In this document: in pieces, positions 42,244 to 49,866 of the stretch | Position numbering within the stretch: the first letter of the stretch is position 1 | Layout: every line of letters begins with the position of its first letter | Source of the DNA: Armatimonadetes bacterium 55-13 | GTDB taxonomy: Bacteria; Armatimonadota; Fimbriimonadia; Fimbriimonadales; Fimbriimonadaceae | Reading direction: 5' to 3' | Length of the DNA: 49,866 bases | Assembly (NCBI GenBank): GCA_001898035.1 | Contig: MKRX01000027.1 | Coordinates: 137,147-187,012 of the forward strand | The notes under the pieces: model-generated | What the model was told of the DNA's origin: nothing | The model's input: only the letters and a program-made list of their open reading frames with translations | Databases searched by the model: none | Made by a program: the position numbers and the translations under genes

Positions 42244-42249
42244 CACAAT
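42244..42249 (+). promoter_or_regulatory. -10 hexamer CACAAT of the flavoprotein gene
   Basis: 7 bases before the ATG at 42257; TTCTCA 17 bases upstream (42221-42226) is a fair -35. Confidence 0.4.
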
Positions 42250-42256
42250 AGTTCCA

Positions 42257-43507
42257 ATGGATCGCGATGCGGACGTTTTGGTTGTAGGAGCGGGAGCGGC
42301 GGGGATTATCGCCGCTTGGCGAGCGGCTTCGATCGGCGCCCGAACGATTTTGGTGGAGAAGACCAATCGGCTGGGCACCAAGATCTTGATCTCAGGTGGA
42401 GGGAAGTGCAATATCACTCACGACGGGCCACTAGAGGATGTGCTCCGCGCATTTCGGCCCAATGAAGCTCGCTTTATTCGTCCAGCTTGCTATCGCTTTA
42501 CAAATCGGCAGATCGTCGAAATGTTGACCGACCGAGGACTAGAGGTCTATACGCGTGAAGATGGAAGGATATTTCCGGTCCACCAGACGGCCAAGGACGT
42601 GGTCGCCATCTTGCGTTCCTATCTGCACGATATTGGGGTCGACATCCGATTCGATACCGCGGTGAATGGGCTCATTGTCAGAAATGGGAAAGTGGATGGA
42701 ATCCATACTTCAATGGGCGACCTAAGGGCGCCTACCGTCATCGTTGCAACGGGAGGCAGCTCCTATCCTAACAGTGGTACAACCGGCGATGGCTGGGTAT
42801 GGGCTCGTTCGGTGGGGCACACGATCACAAAAGTGCGCGCGGCTTTGGCCCCGATCTACATGGAGAATGCTGACCCAGAACGATCTGGCGTTGCTCTCAG
42901 AGACGTCTTGCTGAAGGCCAGGGCAGGGACGAAAGAGATTGCGCGATGGAGAGGAGATCTGTTGTTTACGCATCGTGGTATCTCCGGTCCAACTGCCCTG
43001 GGCATTAGTCGAATTGTCACGGAGCATTTGGAGAGCGGAGCCGTTTCTTTAGAGGTTGACCTGGCGCCAGATCGATCTTTTGAAGGACTTAGTGAGGTCG
43101 TGAAGGCTTGGTGCGCCGACAACCCAAAGAAACAGGTTGCGTCTCTTGTGGAGCAATTCGTGCCCAAAAGTCTGGTCAAGGAAGTAATTGAGGCGACCCA
43201 GGAAAAGCTTGATCAAACCGTTCCTAACTTTGGCCAGAGAGGCAAGAATCGACTAGTAGAAGTCTTGAAGGGGTGGCCGCTTGGCATGGTTCGTACTGTT
43301 CCTCTGGAGAAGGGTGAATGCGTGGCGGGCGGGATATCTCTGGATGAGGTCGATCCTAAATCCATGAAATCAAAGCGAATTGAAGGGCTATTTTTGTGCG
43401 GAGAGGTATTGGATGTGGCTGGGCCAGTGGGCGGATACAACCTGCAATCTGCGTTTGCTACGGGATTTGTGGCAGGGGATAGCGCCGCTCACGAGGTCTT
43501 GATATAA
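42257..43507 (+). CDS. HI0933/YhiN-family FAD-dependent oxidoreductase
   Basis: 416 residues. FAD-binding DVLVVGAGAAGIIAAWRAASIGARTILVEK at the N-terminus, the family hallmark GTKILISGGGKCNIT, IVATGGSSYPNSGTTGDG, the insertion domain (about 190-330), and a C-terminal VAGGISLDEVDPKSMKSK...LFLCGEVLDVAGPVGGYNLQ. The physiological substrate of the family is not firmly known. ATG 42257 places the FAD motif near the start; an upstream ATG at 42227 is open. Confidence 0.93.
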   Translation: MDRDADVLVVGAGAAGIIAAWRAASIGARTILVEKTNRLGTKILISGGGKCNITHDGPLEDVLRAFRPNEARFIRPACYRFTNRQIVEMLTDRGLEVYTREDGRIFPVHQTAKDVVAILRSYLHDIGVDIRFDTAVNGLIVRNGKVDGIHTSMGDLRAPTVIVATGGSSYPNSGTTGDGWVWARSVGHTITKVRAALAPIYMENADPERSGVALRDVLLKARAGTKEIARWRGDLLFTHRGISGPTALGISRIVTEHLESGAVSLEVDLAPDRSFEGLSEVVKAWCADNPKKQVASLVEQFVPKSLVKEVIEATQEKLDQTVPNFGQRGKNRLVEVLKGWPLGMVRTVPLEKGECVAGGISLDEVDPKSMKSKRIEGLFLCGEVLDVAGPVGGYNLQSAFATGFVAGDSAAHEVLI

Positions 43508-43508
43508 T
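43503..43508 (+). promoter_or_regulatory. -10 hexamer TATAAT of tag
   Basis: Perfect hexamer overlapping the flavoprotein stop codon, 6 bases before the GTG of tag. Predicts a leaderless mRNA. Confidence 0.55.
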
Positions 43509-43514
43509 AGACCT

Positions 43515-44054
43515 GTGTCTACATATTGCTCATATGCATCGGGAAATCCCATCCATGGTCCTTACCATGACCAGGAGTATGGATTTCCAGAAAGGGAAGA
43601 GAGTCAGCTGTTTGAACGGTTGATTTTGGAAATCAACCAAGCCGGTCTTTCCTGGGAGACAATCCTCAAAAAGCGAGAGGGGTTTCGGGCGGCCTACTCT
43701 AACTTTGACGTTGATGTCGTTTCGGGATATACGGAGGCTGATCGTGAGCGTTTATTGGCTGACCCGGGCATCATCCGGAATCGCCTGAAAGTGAATGCGG
43801 CTATTCATAACGCCCAGGTGATTCAGCAGTTGCGAGAATCTCACGGTAGCTTTGCCCAGTGGCTAGATGCTCACCATCCTTTGTCAAAGGAGGAGTGGGT
43901 GAAGTTATTTGGTAAAACCTTCAAGTTCACGGGCGGCGAAATCGTTGGGGAGTTTCTCTTGAGTCTTGGATACCTACCTGGCGCTCATGAGAAAAATTGT
44001 CCCGTTTACAAAAAGATTGAGGCGCTCAATCCTCCGTGGATGAGCGCCTCTTGA
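43515..44054 (+). CDS. tag: DNA-3-methyladenine glycosylase I (Tag)
   Basis: 179 residues. Excises 3-methyladenine from alkylated DNA. Family features: YHDQEYGFPEREESQLFERLILEINQAGLSWETILKKREGFR, then RNRLKVNAAIHNA and a C-terminal CPVYKK zinc Cys; the N-terminal YCSYASG supplies another Cys. GTG start at 43515 follows a perfect TATAAT, 6 bases away, and no ribosome site. Confidence 0.95.
   Translation: MSTYCSYASGNPIHGPYHDQEYGFPEREESQLFERLILEINQAGLSWETILKKREGFRAAYSNFDVDVVSGYTEADRERLLADPGIIRNRLKVNAAIHNAQVIQQLRESHGSFAQWLDAHHPLSKEEWVKLFGKTFKFTGGEIVGEFLLSLGYLPGAHEKNCPVYKKIEALNPPWMSAS
44019..44050. terminator. Hairpin over the end of tag, possible terminator
   Basis: 10-bp stem GAGGCGCTCA/TGAGCGCCTC with a 12-base loop inside the last tag codons, between convergent genes. 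No T tract. Confidence 0.45.
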
Positions 44055-44072
44055 GGGTTCGAGGACGAGGAT

Positions 44073-44702
44073 TTACTTCTCGTCTTCGATTTTGATGTGT
44101 TTAATGATGGCCGGATTTGAGTCCAGGGGATTGTCTCGGCTGTCCTTGGGTAGGTTGACGATCTTATCCACCACTTCCATGCCAGAGATCACCTTGCCAA
44201 AAGCCGAATACTGACCATCCAGGTGCGTGCTGGTTGCGACCATGATGAAGAATTGACTACCGGCTGAGTTTGGATCGCTGGAGCGAGCCATCGAGAGGAT
44301 GCCACGTTCGTGCTTGATGTCGTTGAACTCGGCCTTGATCTGATAGCCAGGGCCGCCTGTACCCATCATGTTTCGGTTTTTGGCATCCTTGCTGTTGGGA
44401 TCTCCACCTTGGATCATGAATCCTGGGATTACGCGGTGGAATCGCGTGCCATCATAGAAGCCTTTCTTGGCCAAGTCGATGAAGTTCTTCACATGGCCAG
44501 GCGCCTTGTCCGGAAAGAACTTAATCTTGATGGTGCCAAGATTGGTCTCCATCACCGCGATTTTGTGGGTGTAGTCATCCATTTTTTTCTTCTTAGTGCT
44601 TGAGCCAGTCTTAGCGCGTTGAGAGGCATAGGCATTGATGCCCGTACCGCCGATCAAAGCCAAAGAGGCTGCGACGATGGGAATCCAAGGAAGGAATCTC
44701 AT
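44073..44702 (-). CDS. Exported cyclophilin-type peptidyl-prolyl isomerase
   Basis: 209 residues. An N-terminal hydrophobic helix (FLPWIPIVAASLALIGGTGI) anchors or exports it; a Lys-rich linker follows. The cyclophilin core has RFHRVIPGFMIQGGDP (catalytic Arg), GSQFFIMVA and LDGQYSAFGKV. It would assist folding outside the cytoplasm. TAGACT ends 7 bases before the ATG, inside the end of the upstream gene. Confidence 0.95.
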   Translation of the reverse strand: MRFLPWIPIVAASLALIGGTGINAYASQRAKTGSSTKKKKMDDYTHKIAVMETNLGTIKIKFFPDKAPGHVKNFIDLAKKGFYDGTRFHRVIPGFMIQGGDPNSKDAKNRNMMGTGGPGYQIKAEFNDIKHERGILSMARSSDPNSAGSQFFIMVATSTHLDGQYSAFGKVISGMEVVDKIVNLPKDSRDNPLDSNPAIIKHIKIEDEK

Positions 44703-44709
44703 GCCCGCC

Positions 44710-44715
44710 AGTCTA
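44710..44715 (-). promoter_or_regulatory. -10 hexamer TAGACT of the cyclophilin gene
   Basis: 7 bases before the ATG; no ribosome site. Confidence 0.4.
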
Positions 44716-44721
44716 CCGTTC

Positions 44722-45216
44722 TCAGTACACGTTTGCGGGCCGGAAGAAGTAGTTCACTTCGCAATAAGGCACATAACCATCGATCGTCCAAAGCTCAGCA
44801 AAGTACTGGATGCCGCCTTCGTCGATCGGGGTGAAGCGTGAGCGCATGCGTTGAAGTCCCCAAATCATTTCGGTCGGTTCGCTTACCAAAACGAGAGAAT
44901 CGCCCTCGAAATTACCGGTCATAACCAGGGCGTCTTCTTGTGAAGTGGCGAAGTTCCACATTCTGTAGGCGTTGATCTTTTTGCAGAAGGTGATGAGTGC
45001 ATGAATCGATTCAATCCCGTAATCGGGAAGAACACCATAGAATTCCATCCGCACAAATCTTTCGCAGGCTTCACGGGCAATGTTGAGATGACCGGAGAAT
45101 AAAATAGGATCGTGGTCGGGAGGATACAACGTACCCTTACCAGTTCCTTCTCCGATTAAGAAGTCCAACCTCCGCAGTTCGTCACGGGGTATTCCAAGAC
45201 CAGTATCGTTCGTCAC
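44722..45216 (-). CDS. DUF1579-like hypothetical protein
   Basis: 164 residues. Begins LRRLDFLIGEGTGKGTLYPP, which is the start motif of DUF1579-type proteins (LxFLxGxWxGxGxxYPP); the rest alternates beta strands (MEFYGVLPDYGI, DALVMTGNFEGDSLVLVSEPTEM, YFAELWTIDGY) as expected for the calycin-like barrel of that group. No catalytic function is assigned. GTG start; a TACAAT 11 bases upstream is a possible -10. Confidence 0.72.
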   Translation of the reverse strand: MTNDTGLGIPRDELRRLDFLIGEGTGKGTLYPPDHDPILFSGHLNIAREACERFVRMEFYGVLPDYGIESIHALITFCKKINAYRMWNFATSQEDALVMTGNFEGDSLVLVSEPTEMIWGLQRMRSRFTPIDEGGIQYFAELWTIDGYVPYCEVNYFFRPANVY

Positions 45217-45995
45217 CCTTGCGACGAATTGTACGACAGGTTGTCAAGAAATGCCAACGAAACTTAGACGACCCTGAAAACAATATTGATGTAAATATTG
45301 AATTAATTATATTGTAATTTATTTTAAAAATTACAGTTTTTTGCGTTGTCTATTACATTGACGCTCATTTCGCCTTGTTTGTGCGGCGAGACGTTGGTAA
45401 ATCCTCGATGAAAAGTTGGGGGGACTTTTGGAGACGGGTTAGTAACGACTAGCGAGAATCTGTGCCTCGGAAGCTCCCAGAATCAAATCTTAGAGTCGCC
45501 CTCATCGGTATCTTGGACGTTGGACGTGTGCTGGAACTTGGCGCAAGAGTTCACTGCTCTTCCTAAGACTTTCCCAGTTTTTGGCAACTGTAACTCTCGC
45601 GTCATATGGCGCCGATTTTTGAACGGAGACCTTGTATAGCTATACCGCTGGATCGTCAACGCGGTCCCCGCGAAGACTGATGTCTGTTAAGGTGAGACAC
45701 AAAGAGAAAAGCCGCGTTTAAACGAATGTTTCAAGGACTTAGTTTAGTGTACGACATTTGCTTTGGCGGATCTCAGTCGAGTATTCGTTTAAGTAAGATA
45801 GGTCACTAATATTCTGAAGAGTTGGATATGGGGCTGGGCATGATTTTGGTTGACGGAAGTAGTTCGACTGGCGCTAGCAGTAAAACTGGTCCATGCGATG
45901 GCCAGCCACAATAGGATTTGAATGGTTAGTCGTTCTCATGCGCAGCGGTTCGCCTAGGGGCTATGGAGGGGATTCAAGAGTCGAAGAGGGCTTGT
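45217..45995. other. 779-base gap with an AT-rich tract and no gene
   Basis: A markedly AT-rich tract at 45281-45345 is the only distinct element. No ribosome sites, tRNA or known RNA motif are seen, and the one frame (45893-46123) overlaps the end of the peptidase gene and lacks a ribosome site. No clustered DnaA boxes, so an origin is not supported. Confidence 0.6.
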
Positions 45996-47051
45996 CTAGC
46001 CCCCTTCCTGCAACTTCTTCCAGGCATCTAGATAGCGTTTTACTTTGGGGTTATCCGGGTTCCACCTTGGCGCTTTTTCCGCATTCGCCAAGATGTTTGT
46101 CGAGACACCAATCGCCTTTGTGATTTTGGCAAGGTTGTCGTAATCGATCTTGTCCCAGTGATCTCCAACGCGGTGATAATCCGGGAATTCATAGGCGACA
46201 CTAATGGTGTGAGCGGGAATTCCAAATCTAGCTAGGGCCGCGTTGTCGCTAGCCATAAAGTACATATCGCCCTGCGGTCTCTTATCGACGCTTACTCCTG
46301 CTGCCTTGCCACCCTCTTCGATTGACTTGGTTAAATCACTGAATTCGTAACCCGTAACTGCAAATCTTGATATTTGAGGACCATCGGTATCGTCGGTACG
46401 ACCCACTTGTTCGATATTAATTTGGCCTACGGTTCCCTTGAGGGGAAAGAGCGGATTCTTGCCGTAGTAGGTGGATCCTAAAAGGCCCTTCTCTTCGCCC
46501 CAAAAAGCCATAAAGAGAATCGATCGCTTGGGGGGCGACTTCATTTGGGAGAAGCACTTCGCGAGTTCGAGCATGGAGACCACGCCGCTTCCGTCATCAT
46601 TCGCGCCATTGAAGATGACATCTCCCTCGCCTTCTCGGACGCCTAGGTGATCATAGTGAGCGCTTACGATAATGTAGGTATCGCGGAGTTTTGGATCGCT
46701 TCCTCGGAGCAGTCCCACCACATTGCGCACTGGCTTTTCTCGGAAGGTGGCCAACTGGTAGAAGCTGCCCTTATTGGCGGGTTCAAGGCCAAATTGCTCA
46801 AACTGTGAGGCGATCCACGCGGCGGCGATGTCTAATCCCTCTGAAGGGGTGTCGCGTCCTTTAAGCTCGTCTGAAGAAAGAAACTTCAGATTGGCTCGCA
46901 AAGAGCGCGCAGACACCGCTTGAAAAGGCGATGGGTCTCGAGGGCTGGCAACTTGTGCGAGGGCCATATGGCCGACACCCAAGATGGAAACGGCCAGAAG
47001 GATAATGGGGGTACGCGGCTTGTTCAATGAGAGCTCCGAATGACCGCGCAT
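45996..47051 (-). CDS. Secreted M28-family zinc metallopeptidase
   Basis: 351 residues. Signal peptide at about 14-33 (TPIILLAVSILGVGHMALAQ). The M28 zinc sites are in order: SAHYDHLG, GANDDGSGVVSMLELA, GEEKGLLGS with the catalytic Glu, then EQVGRTDD and the last His near FPDYHRVGDHWDKID. These are aminopeptidases acting on exported peptides. The start may be an internal Met; the first 13 residues precede the signal peptide. Confidence 0.93.
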   Translation of the reverse strand: MRGHSELSLNKPRTPIILLAVSILGVGHMALAQVASPRDPSPFQAVSARSLRANLKFLSSDELKGRDTPSEGLDIAAAWIASQFEQFGLEPANKGSFYQLATFREKPVRNVVGLLRGSDPKLRDTYIIVSAHYDHLGVREGEGDVIFNGANDDGSGVVSMLELAKCFSQMKSPPKRSILFMAFWGEEKGLLGSTYYGKNPLFPLKGTVGQINIEQVGRTDDTDGPQISRFAVTGYEFSDLTKSIEEGGKAAGVSVDKRPQGDMYFMASDNAALARFGIPAHTISVAYEFPDYHRVGDHWDKIDYDNLAKITKAIGVSTNILANAEKAPRWNPDNPKVKRYLDAWKKLQEGG

Positions 47052-47131
47052 GATTAAGCGCAGTCTGATCGACAGGGTCGGTCAAATTGATCATAGCAGT
47101 CATGTATTCGTAACTGAAGGGGAATGATGAA

Positions 47132-48418
47132 ATGAGCGCAACCGTAGGAGAACGATTGAAGGAAGACAAGAAGGAAGCTATTCAGGCATTCCAGCAGCAA
47201 GCTCAAGAAAAGTGGAGCGTCTTCGAAGACGTTTTCTACGAAAAGCTCATGTTTCTGACCAAGGGCGCCACGAGAGCTTTTTCGTGGGCGAGTCAACGAC
47301 ATGTCTTCTTTCGCTGGGCCATGATTGGGCTGAGCATGCTTGCTCTGCTTGCTTTCGGAAGGATCTTTCTGGGCAAGGAACCCGTGCAGGTTCAGTTGTT
47401 TCTCTTCGTCCCCGTAATATTGCTTGCCGCCAGCTATGGAGGCGGGATCTATGCCGCAATCACGTCCATCATTGGAGCAATCGTCGCATACGCGGCCAAT
47501 CCCAATACGACGACTCCGATAATCGAGACGCCCACTGGGAACTATCAAAGCCTGCCGTACGTGCCCTATTTGCTCTATTTCATGGTCAGTCTCATCCTTG
47601 TTGGGCTTTGGAAAATGATCGAGCGGCGACAGGTGGATTTGGTGCGATTCAAGGATGAACTTGAAGTTCGAGTTGAAGAGAGGACCTCCGAACTGAGAGC
47701 AGCAAATGAGGAGTTGAGCAATTTCTGTTACTCCATCTCGCACGACCTTCGTGCTCCTATGCGAAACATCGTCGCATCTAGCACCTTGCTTACAGAGGAG
47801 CTAGGAGGAAAGCTGTCCACGGATGACCAGGAACTCCTGGATGGTATTGGTCGATCTGCTGGACGTTTGTCGGAATTGGTTGACGATCTCTTGAATCACG
47901 CGCGACTCGGAAACGCGGCCCTAAAACCTAGATGGGTCAATATCACGGGAATGATGGATGAGGTGGGGAATCAACTTCGGCTGGAACCGTGGCCATGCCG
48001 GACGATCGATTTCAACATCCAACCCAATATGGTGGTGACGGCCGACCCTTTGTTGTTGAAGCTGGCCATTCACAACCTCTTCGAGAATGCTTGTAAGTAT
48101 TCGAAGATGGATTCAGACCTGGTCATCGAAGTGAAGGAGAATCGGACTCGAAGCGGAGCGATTTTCTCGATCAAAGACAACGGAATCGGTTTCGACATGC
48201 AGGATGCGACAAAGATATTTGAACCATTTCATCGATTGCATCGCGATGGGGATTATCCAGGCACCGGAATTGGTCTCGCAAATGTCCGCCGAATTATTGA
48301 GCGCCATGAAGGTCGAATCTGGGTCGAATCACGTCCTGGATTAGGAACGACTTTCTTTTTTACGATTGGCGAACTCAAGAAAAACAAAGTCGATCTACCC
48401 GAGACGGAAAACACCTAG
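47132..48418 (+). CDS. Membrane histidine kinase with KdpD-like transmembrane domain
   Basis: 428 residues. About 60 N-terminal residues, then four membrane helices resembling the KdpD/DUF4118 domain (FVPVILLAASYGGGIYAAITSIIGAIVAY), a coiled coil (VRVEERTSELRAANEELSN) and a bacteriophytochrome-type kinase: SISHDLRAPMRNI (His about 204), NLFENACKYSK, DNGIGF, GTGIGLANVRRII. AAGGGGAA provides a ribosome site. No response regulator is adjacent; an ECF sigma factor lies 117 bases downstream. Confidence 0.92.
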   Translation: MSATVGERLKEDKKEAIQAFQQQAQEKWSVFEDVFYEKLMFLTKGATRAFSWASQRHVFFRWAMIGLSMLALLAFGRIFLGKEPVQVQLFLFVPVILLAASYGGGIYAAITSIIGAIVAYAANPNTTTPIIETPTGNYQSLPYVPYLLYFMVSLILVGLWKMIERRQVDLVRFKDELEVRVEERTSELRAANEELSNFCYSISHDLRAPMRNIVASSTLLTEELGGKLSTDDQELLDGIGRSAGRLSELVDDLLNHARLGNAALKPRWVNITGMMDEVGNQLRLEPWPCRTIDFNIQPNMVVTADPLLLKLAIHNLFENACKYSKMDSDLVIEVKENRTRSGAIFSIKDNGIGFDMQDATKIFEPFHRLHRDGDYPGTGIGLANVRRIIERHEGRIWVESRPGLGTTFFFTIGELKKNKVDLPETENT

Positions 48419-48535
48419 GTTCTGTTTGTCCGTAAAACAACGGACGCGCATGTCTCCGCATTGAAGCACACACTGATGATGTTGATTGCGTTTAGCTTTA
48501 GACGCAAGCATTCCGCGTATTGCGAGGAGGAGAGC

Positions 48536-49129
48536 ATGGAGCAGGTATTGATTAGTGACCTCTTTCTTATCGAAAGATGTCAGCAAGGCGATAGGATCGC
48601 CTTCGACTTGTTGGTCAAACGATACCAACCTCGGGCCTATCAATATGCCCTCAAACTCACCAAACATGCCGAAGAAGCGCGAGATGTGGTTTCAGAGGGA
48701 TTTATCCGGGTTTACCGAGCGATCAATCAATTTCGGAGCAACAGTGCGTTTACGACCTGGCTGTACAGAATTCTGCGAAATTGTTTTCTAGACATGCGCA
48801 AACGACGGTCGCTGAAGGTGGTAATGAGTCTGGATGCAGCGCGTGAAACGGACGACGGGGAGGTGCGCCATCAGGTAATCGACCCACATTCGACTCCCTA
48901 TGATGTGGCTGAGCGGGCGGAGCACTCGTTGCAAGTTCGTCGCGCGATCTGCCAGCTAACAAAAATCCAACGCACCATGATCGTCTTGTATCACGGAGAA
49001 CAGATGACTTATGAAGAGATTGGCACGCTCCTCAGTTTGCCCGTGGGAACCGTTAAGAGCCGCCTAAATCGAGCGAGAATAGCGCTCAAGGACATATTGG
49101 CCAGGAATCCACAAATCCTTCGTCGCTAG
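48536..49129 (+). CDS. ECF-type sigma-70 family sigma factor 2
   Basis: 197 residues. Region 2: AFDLLVKRYQPRAYQYALKLTKHAEEARDVVSEGFIRVYRAINQF ... FTTWLYRILRNCFLDMRKRR; region 4: LTKIQRTMIVLYHGEQMTYEEIGTLLSLPVGTVKSRLNRAR. The ATG at 48536 is chosen over the upstream TTG-type extension because GAGGAGGAG precedes it. No anti-sigma factor follows; an MFS gene does after 260 bases. Confidence 0.93.
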   Translation: MEQVLISDLFLIERCQQGDRIAFDLLVKRYQPRAYQYALKLTKHAEEARDVVSEGFIRVYRAINQFRSNSAFTTWLYRILRNCFLDMRKRRSLKVVMSLDAARETDDGEVRHQVIDPHSTPYDVAERAEHSLQVRRAICQLTKIQRTMIVLYHGEQMTYEEIGTLLSLPVGTVKSRLNRARIALKDILARNPQILRR

Positions 49130-49390
49130 ACTCCCGTCATCATTTTGGATTCACACACCCGAATTGATGTCGGAATTCAAAGGGCAAACATGGTTACGAT
49201 GGTCAACATGGAGGGTAACCGGTTCCTCAAATAGGGAACAGGCGATTCAAAAATTATCCGTCGAAAATAGATGTCTCTTGAAGCTCTTCCGGCACGGGGG
49301 ATGCTGATCGTCATTTTTAAGAAATAGTGCCAGTCGGCTTGTTCGCTCGATCATGTCATGAAGAGCGGATACAATCGGGGTTCCGCTTCC

Positions 49391-49866
49391 ATGAAACTTT
49401 ACGAAGCGCCCCTGCTTGTCGCCATTTTCCTCGACCTAGTCGGATTTGGAATGGCGTTCCCAGATGTTCAACTTCGCGCTCAAGAGCTTGGAGCCTCCGG
49501 GCCTGTAATCGGGTTGATTTTATCAAGCCTCTTTGGAGTTCAAATACTCGCGTCTCCACGGTGGGGGTTGGTGAGCGACAAGATCGGTCGAAAGCCGGTT
49601 TTCATTATTTGCACGTTGCTCAGCGCCTTATCGATGTTGATTTATGCGGTCTCCACCAATCTTTGGGGAATCTTGTTCAGCCGAATCTTGGCGGGATTTG
49701 CGGCAGCGAATGTGGTGGCGGCTCAGGCATATCTTGCGGATCGAGCGGAGGAAAAAGAACGGGGCGCCGCCATCGGGAGAATCAGTGGAGCGATCTCCGT
49801 TGGGTTGATTGCTGGTCCATTTATTGGTGGGCTCCTTGTGGAGCGGGGCGGAAGCCAGTTAATGGG
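49391..49866 (+). CDS. MFS transporter, N-terminal part (cut by window end)
   Basis: 159 residues visible and still open at the window end. Five hydrophobic helices so far: LLVAIFLDLVGFGMAFP, VIGLILSSLFGVQILA, then the motif A loop GLVSDKIGRKPVF, ICTLLSALSMLIY, LWGILFSRILAGFAAANVV and GAISVGLIAGPFIGGLL. This matches drug/H+ antiporter-type MFS permeases (GPxxGG motif C at the end). ATG at 49391; TACAAT at 49370-49375 is a candidate -10. The substrate is unknown. Confidence 0.88.
   Translation, partial: MKLYEAPLLVAIFLDLVGFGMAFPDVQLRAQELGASGPVIGLILSSLFGVQILASPRWGLVSDKIGRKPVFIICTLLSALSMLIYAVSTNLWGILFSRILAGFAAANVVAAQAYLADRAEEKERGAAIGRISGAISVGLIAGPFIGGLLVERGGSQLM

Noticed and set aside
44155-44180. 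DnaA-box-like TTATCCACC
   Set aside because: Single copy, imperfect, and within the cyclophilin coding sequence.
45281-45345. AT-rich tract as a replication origin
   Set aside because: No cluster of DnaA boxes, no dnaA or dnaN nearby, and AT-rich intergenic DNA is common.
47212-47658. Forward open frame of 148 codons
   Set aside because: It is in another frame of the KdpD-like kinase gene, whose protein motifs are complete.

Overview
The window looks like a chromosomal segment of an Armatimonadota bacterium, probably related to Fimbriimonadia. This is inferred mainly from five type IV prepilin-like genes that share an almost invariant [16 protein letters not shown]...FPVFAQAK N-terminus and a [GA]DYDD motif, a combination I associate with that phylum; Planctomycetes with DUF1559 proteins are the main alternative. 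Housekeeping genes are chromosomal and colinear. I see no phage, plasmid, insertion sequence or CRISPR array.

Layout. 0-4.2 kb: start of a TetR regulator with a 34-bp palindromic operator, two pseudopilin + small lipoprotein pairs and an orphan MacB/FtsX-type permease. 4.2-5.2 kb: about 1 kb with no convincing gene. 5.2-9 kb: nuoA-nuoC (no nuoB between them) diverging from trpD-trpC-trpF. 9.1-12.4 kb: ABC ATPase, ABC-2 permease and a TPR protein. 12.5-15.2 kb: SRP RNA, dnaX, ybaB, recR. 15.2-20.5 kb: tRNA-Ser, a degenerate DprA-like gene, a nucleoside phosphorylase, a CBS protein, bcp, panB-panC, a basic protein, tRNA-Thr. 20.5-25.7 kb: regulators (LuxR-PAS, GAF histidine kinase + NtrC-like protein lacking its DNA-binding domain, ECF sigma). 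25.9-29.6 kb: a third pseudopilin + lipoprotein pair, then a SAH riboswitch controlling ahcY. 29.6-35.4 kb: a mirror-image divergent locus in which each arm is a LacI regulator, a pseudopilin and a small membrane protein; one arm continues into a secreted glycoside hydrolase. 35.4-41.3 kb: M14 peptidase, then dCMP deaminase-wecA-wecB-uppP-pth. 41.3-49.9 kb: MarR/flavoprotein divergent pair, tag, secreted cyclophilin, M28 peptidase, second kinase, second ECF sigma factor and the start of an MFS transporter.

Three themes stand out. (1) Each of the five pseudopilin genes is directly followed by a small single-anchor protein (lipoprotein or one transmembrane helix), in four cases with overlapping or 1-base-spaced reading frames, so the two products are probably made and used together; no pilus assembly genes are nearby. 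(2) About eleven genes have a TAnnnT-type -10 hexamer ending 6-8 bases before the start codon with no Shine-Dalgarno, which predicts leaderless mRNAs; the same hexamer and spacing precede the SRP RNA, an independent check on where transcription would start. (3) Repressor sites, promoters and regulators can be placed at base level at the LacI locus, the TetR gene and the SAH riboswitch.

All calls are from reading the sequence and protein motifs; no database search or folding program was run.
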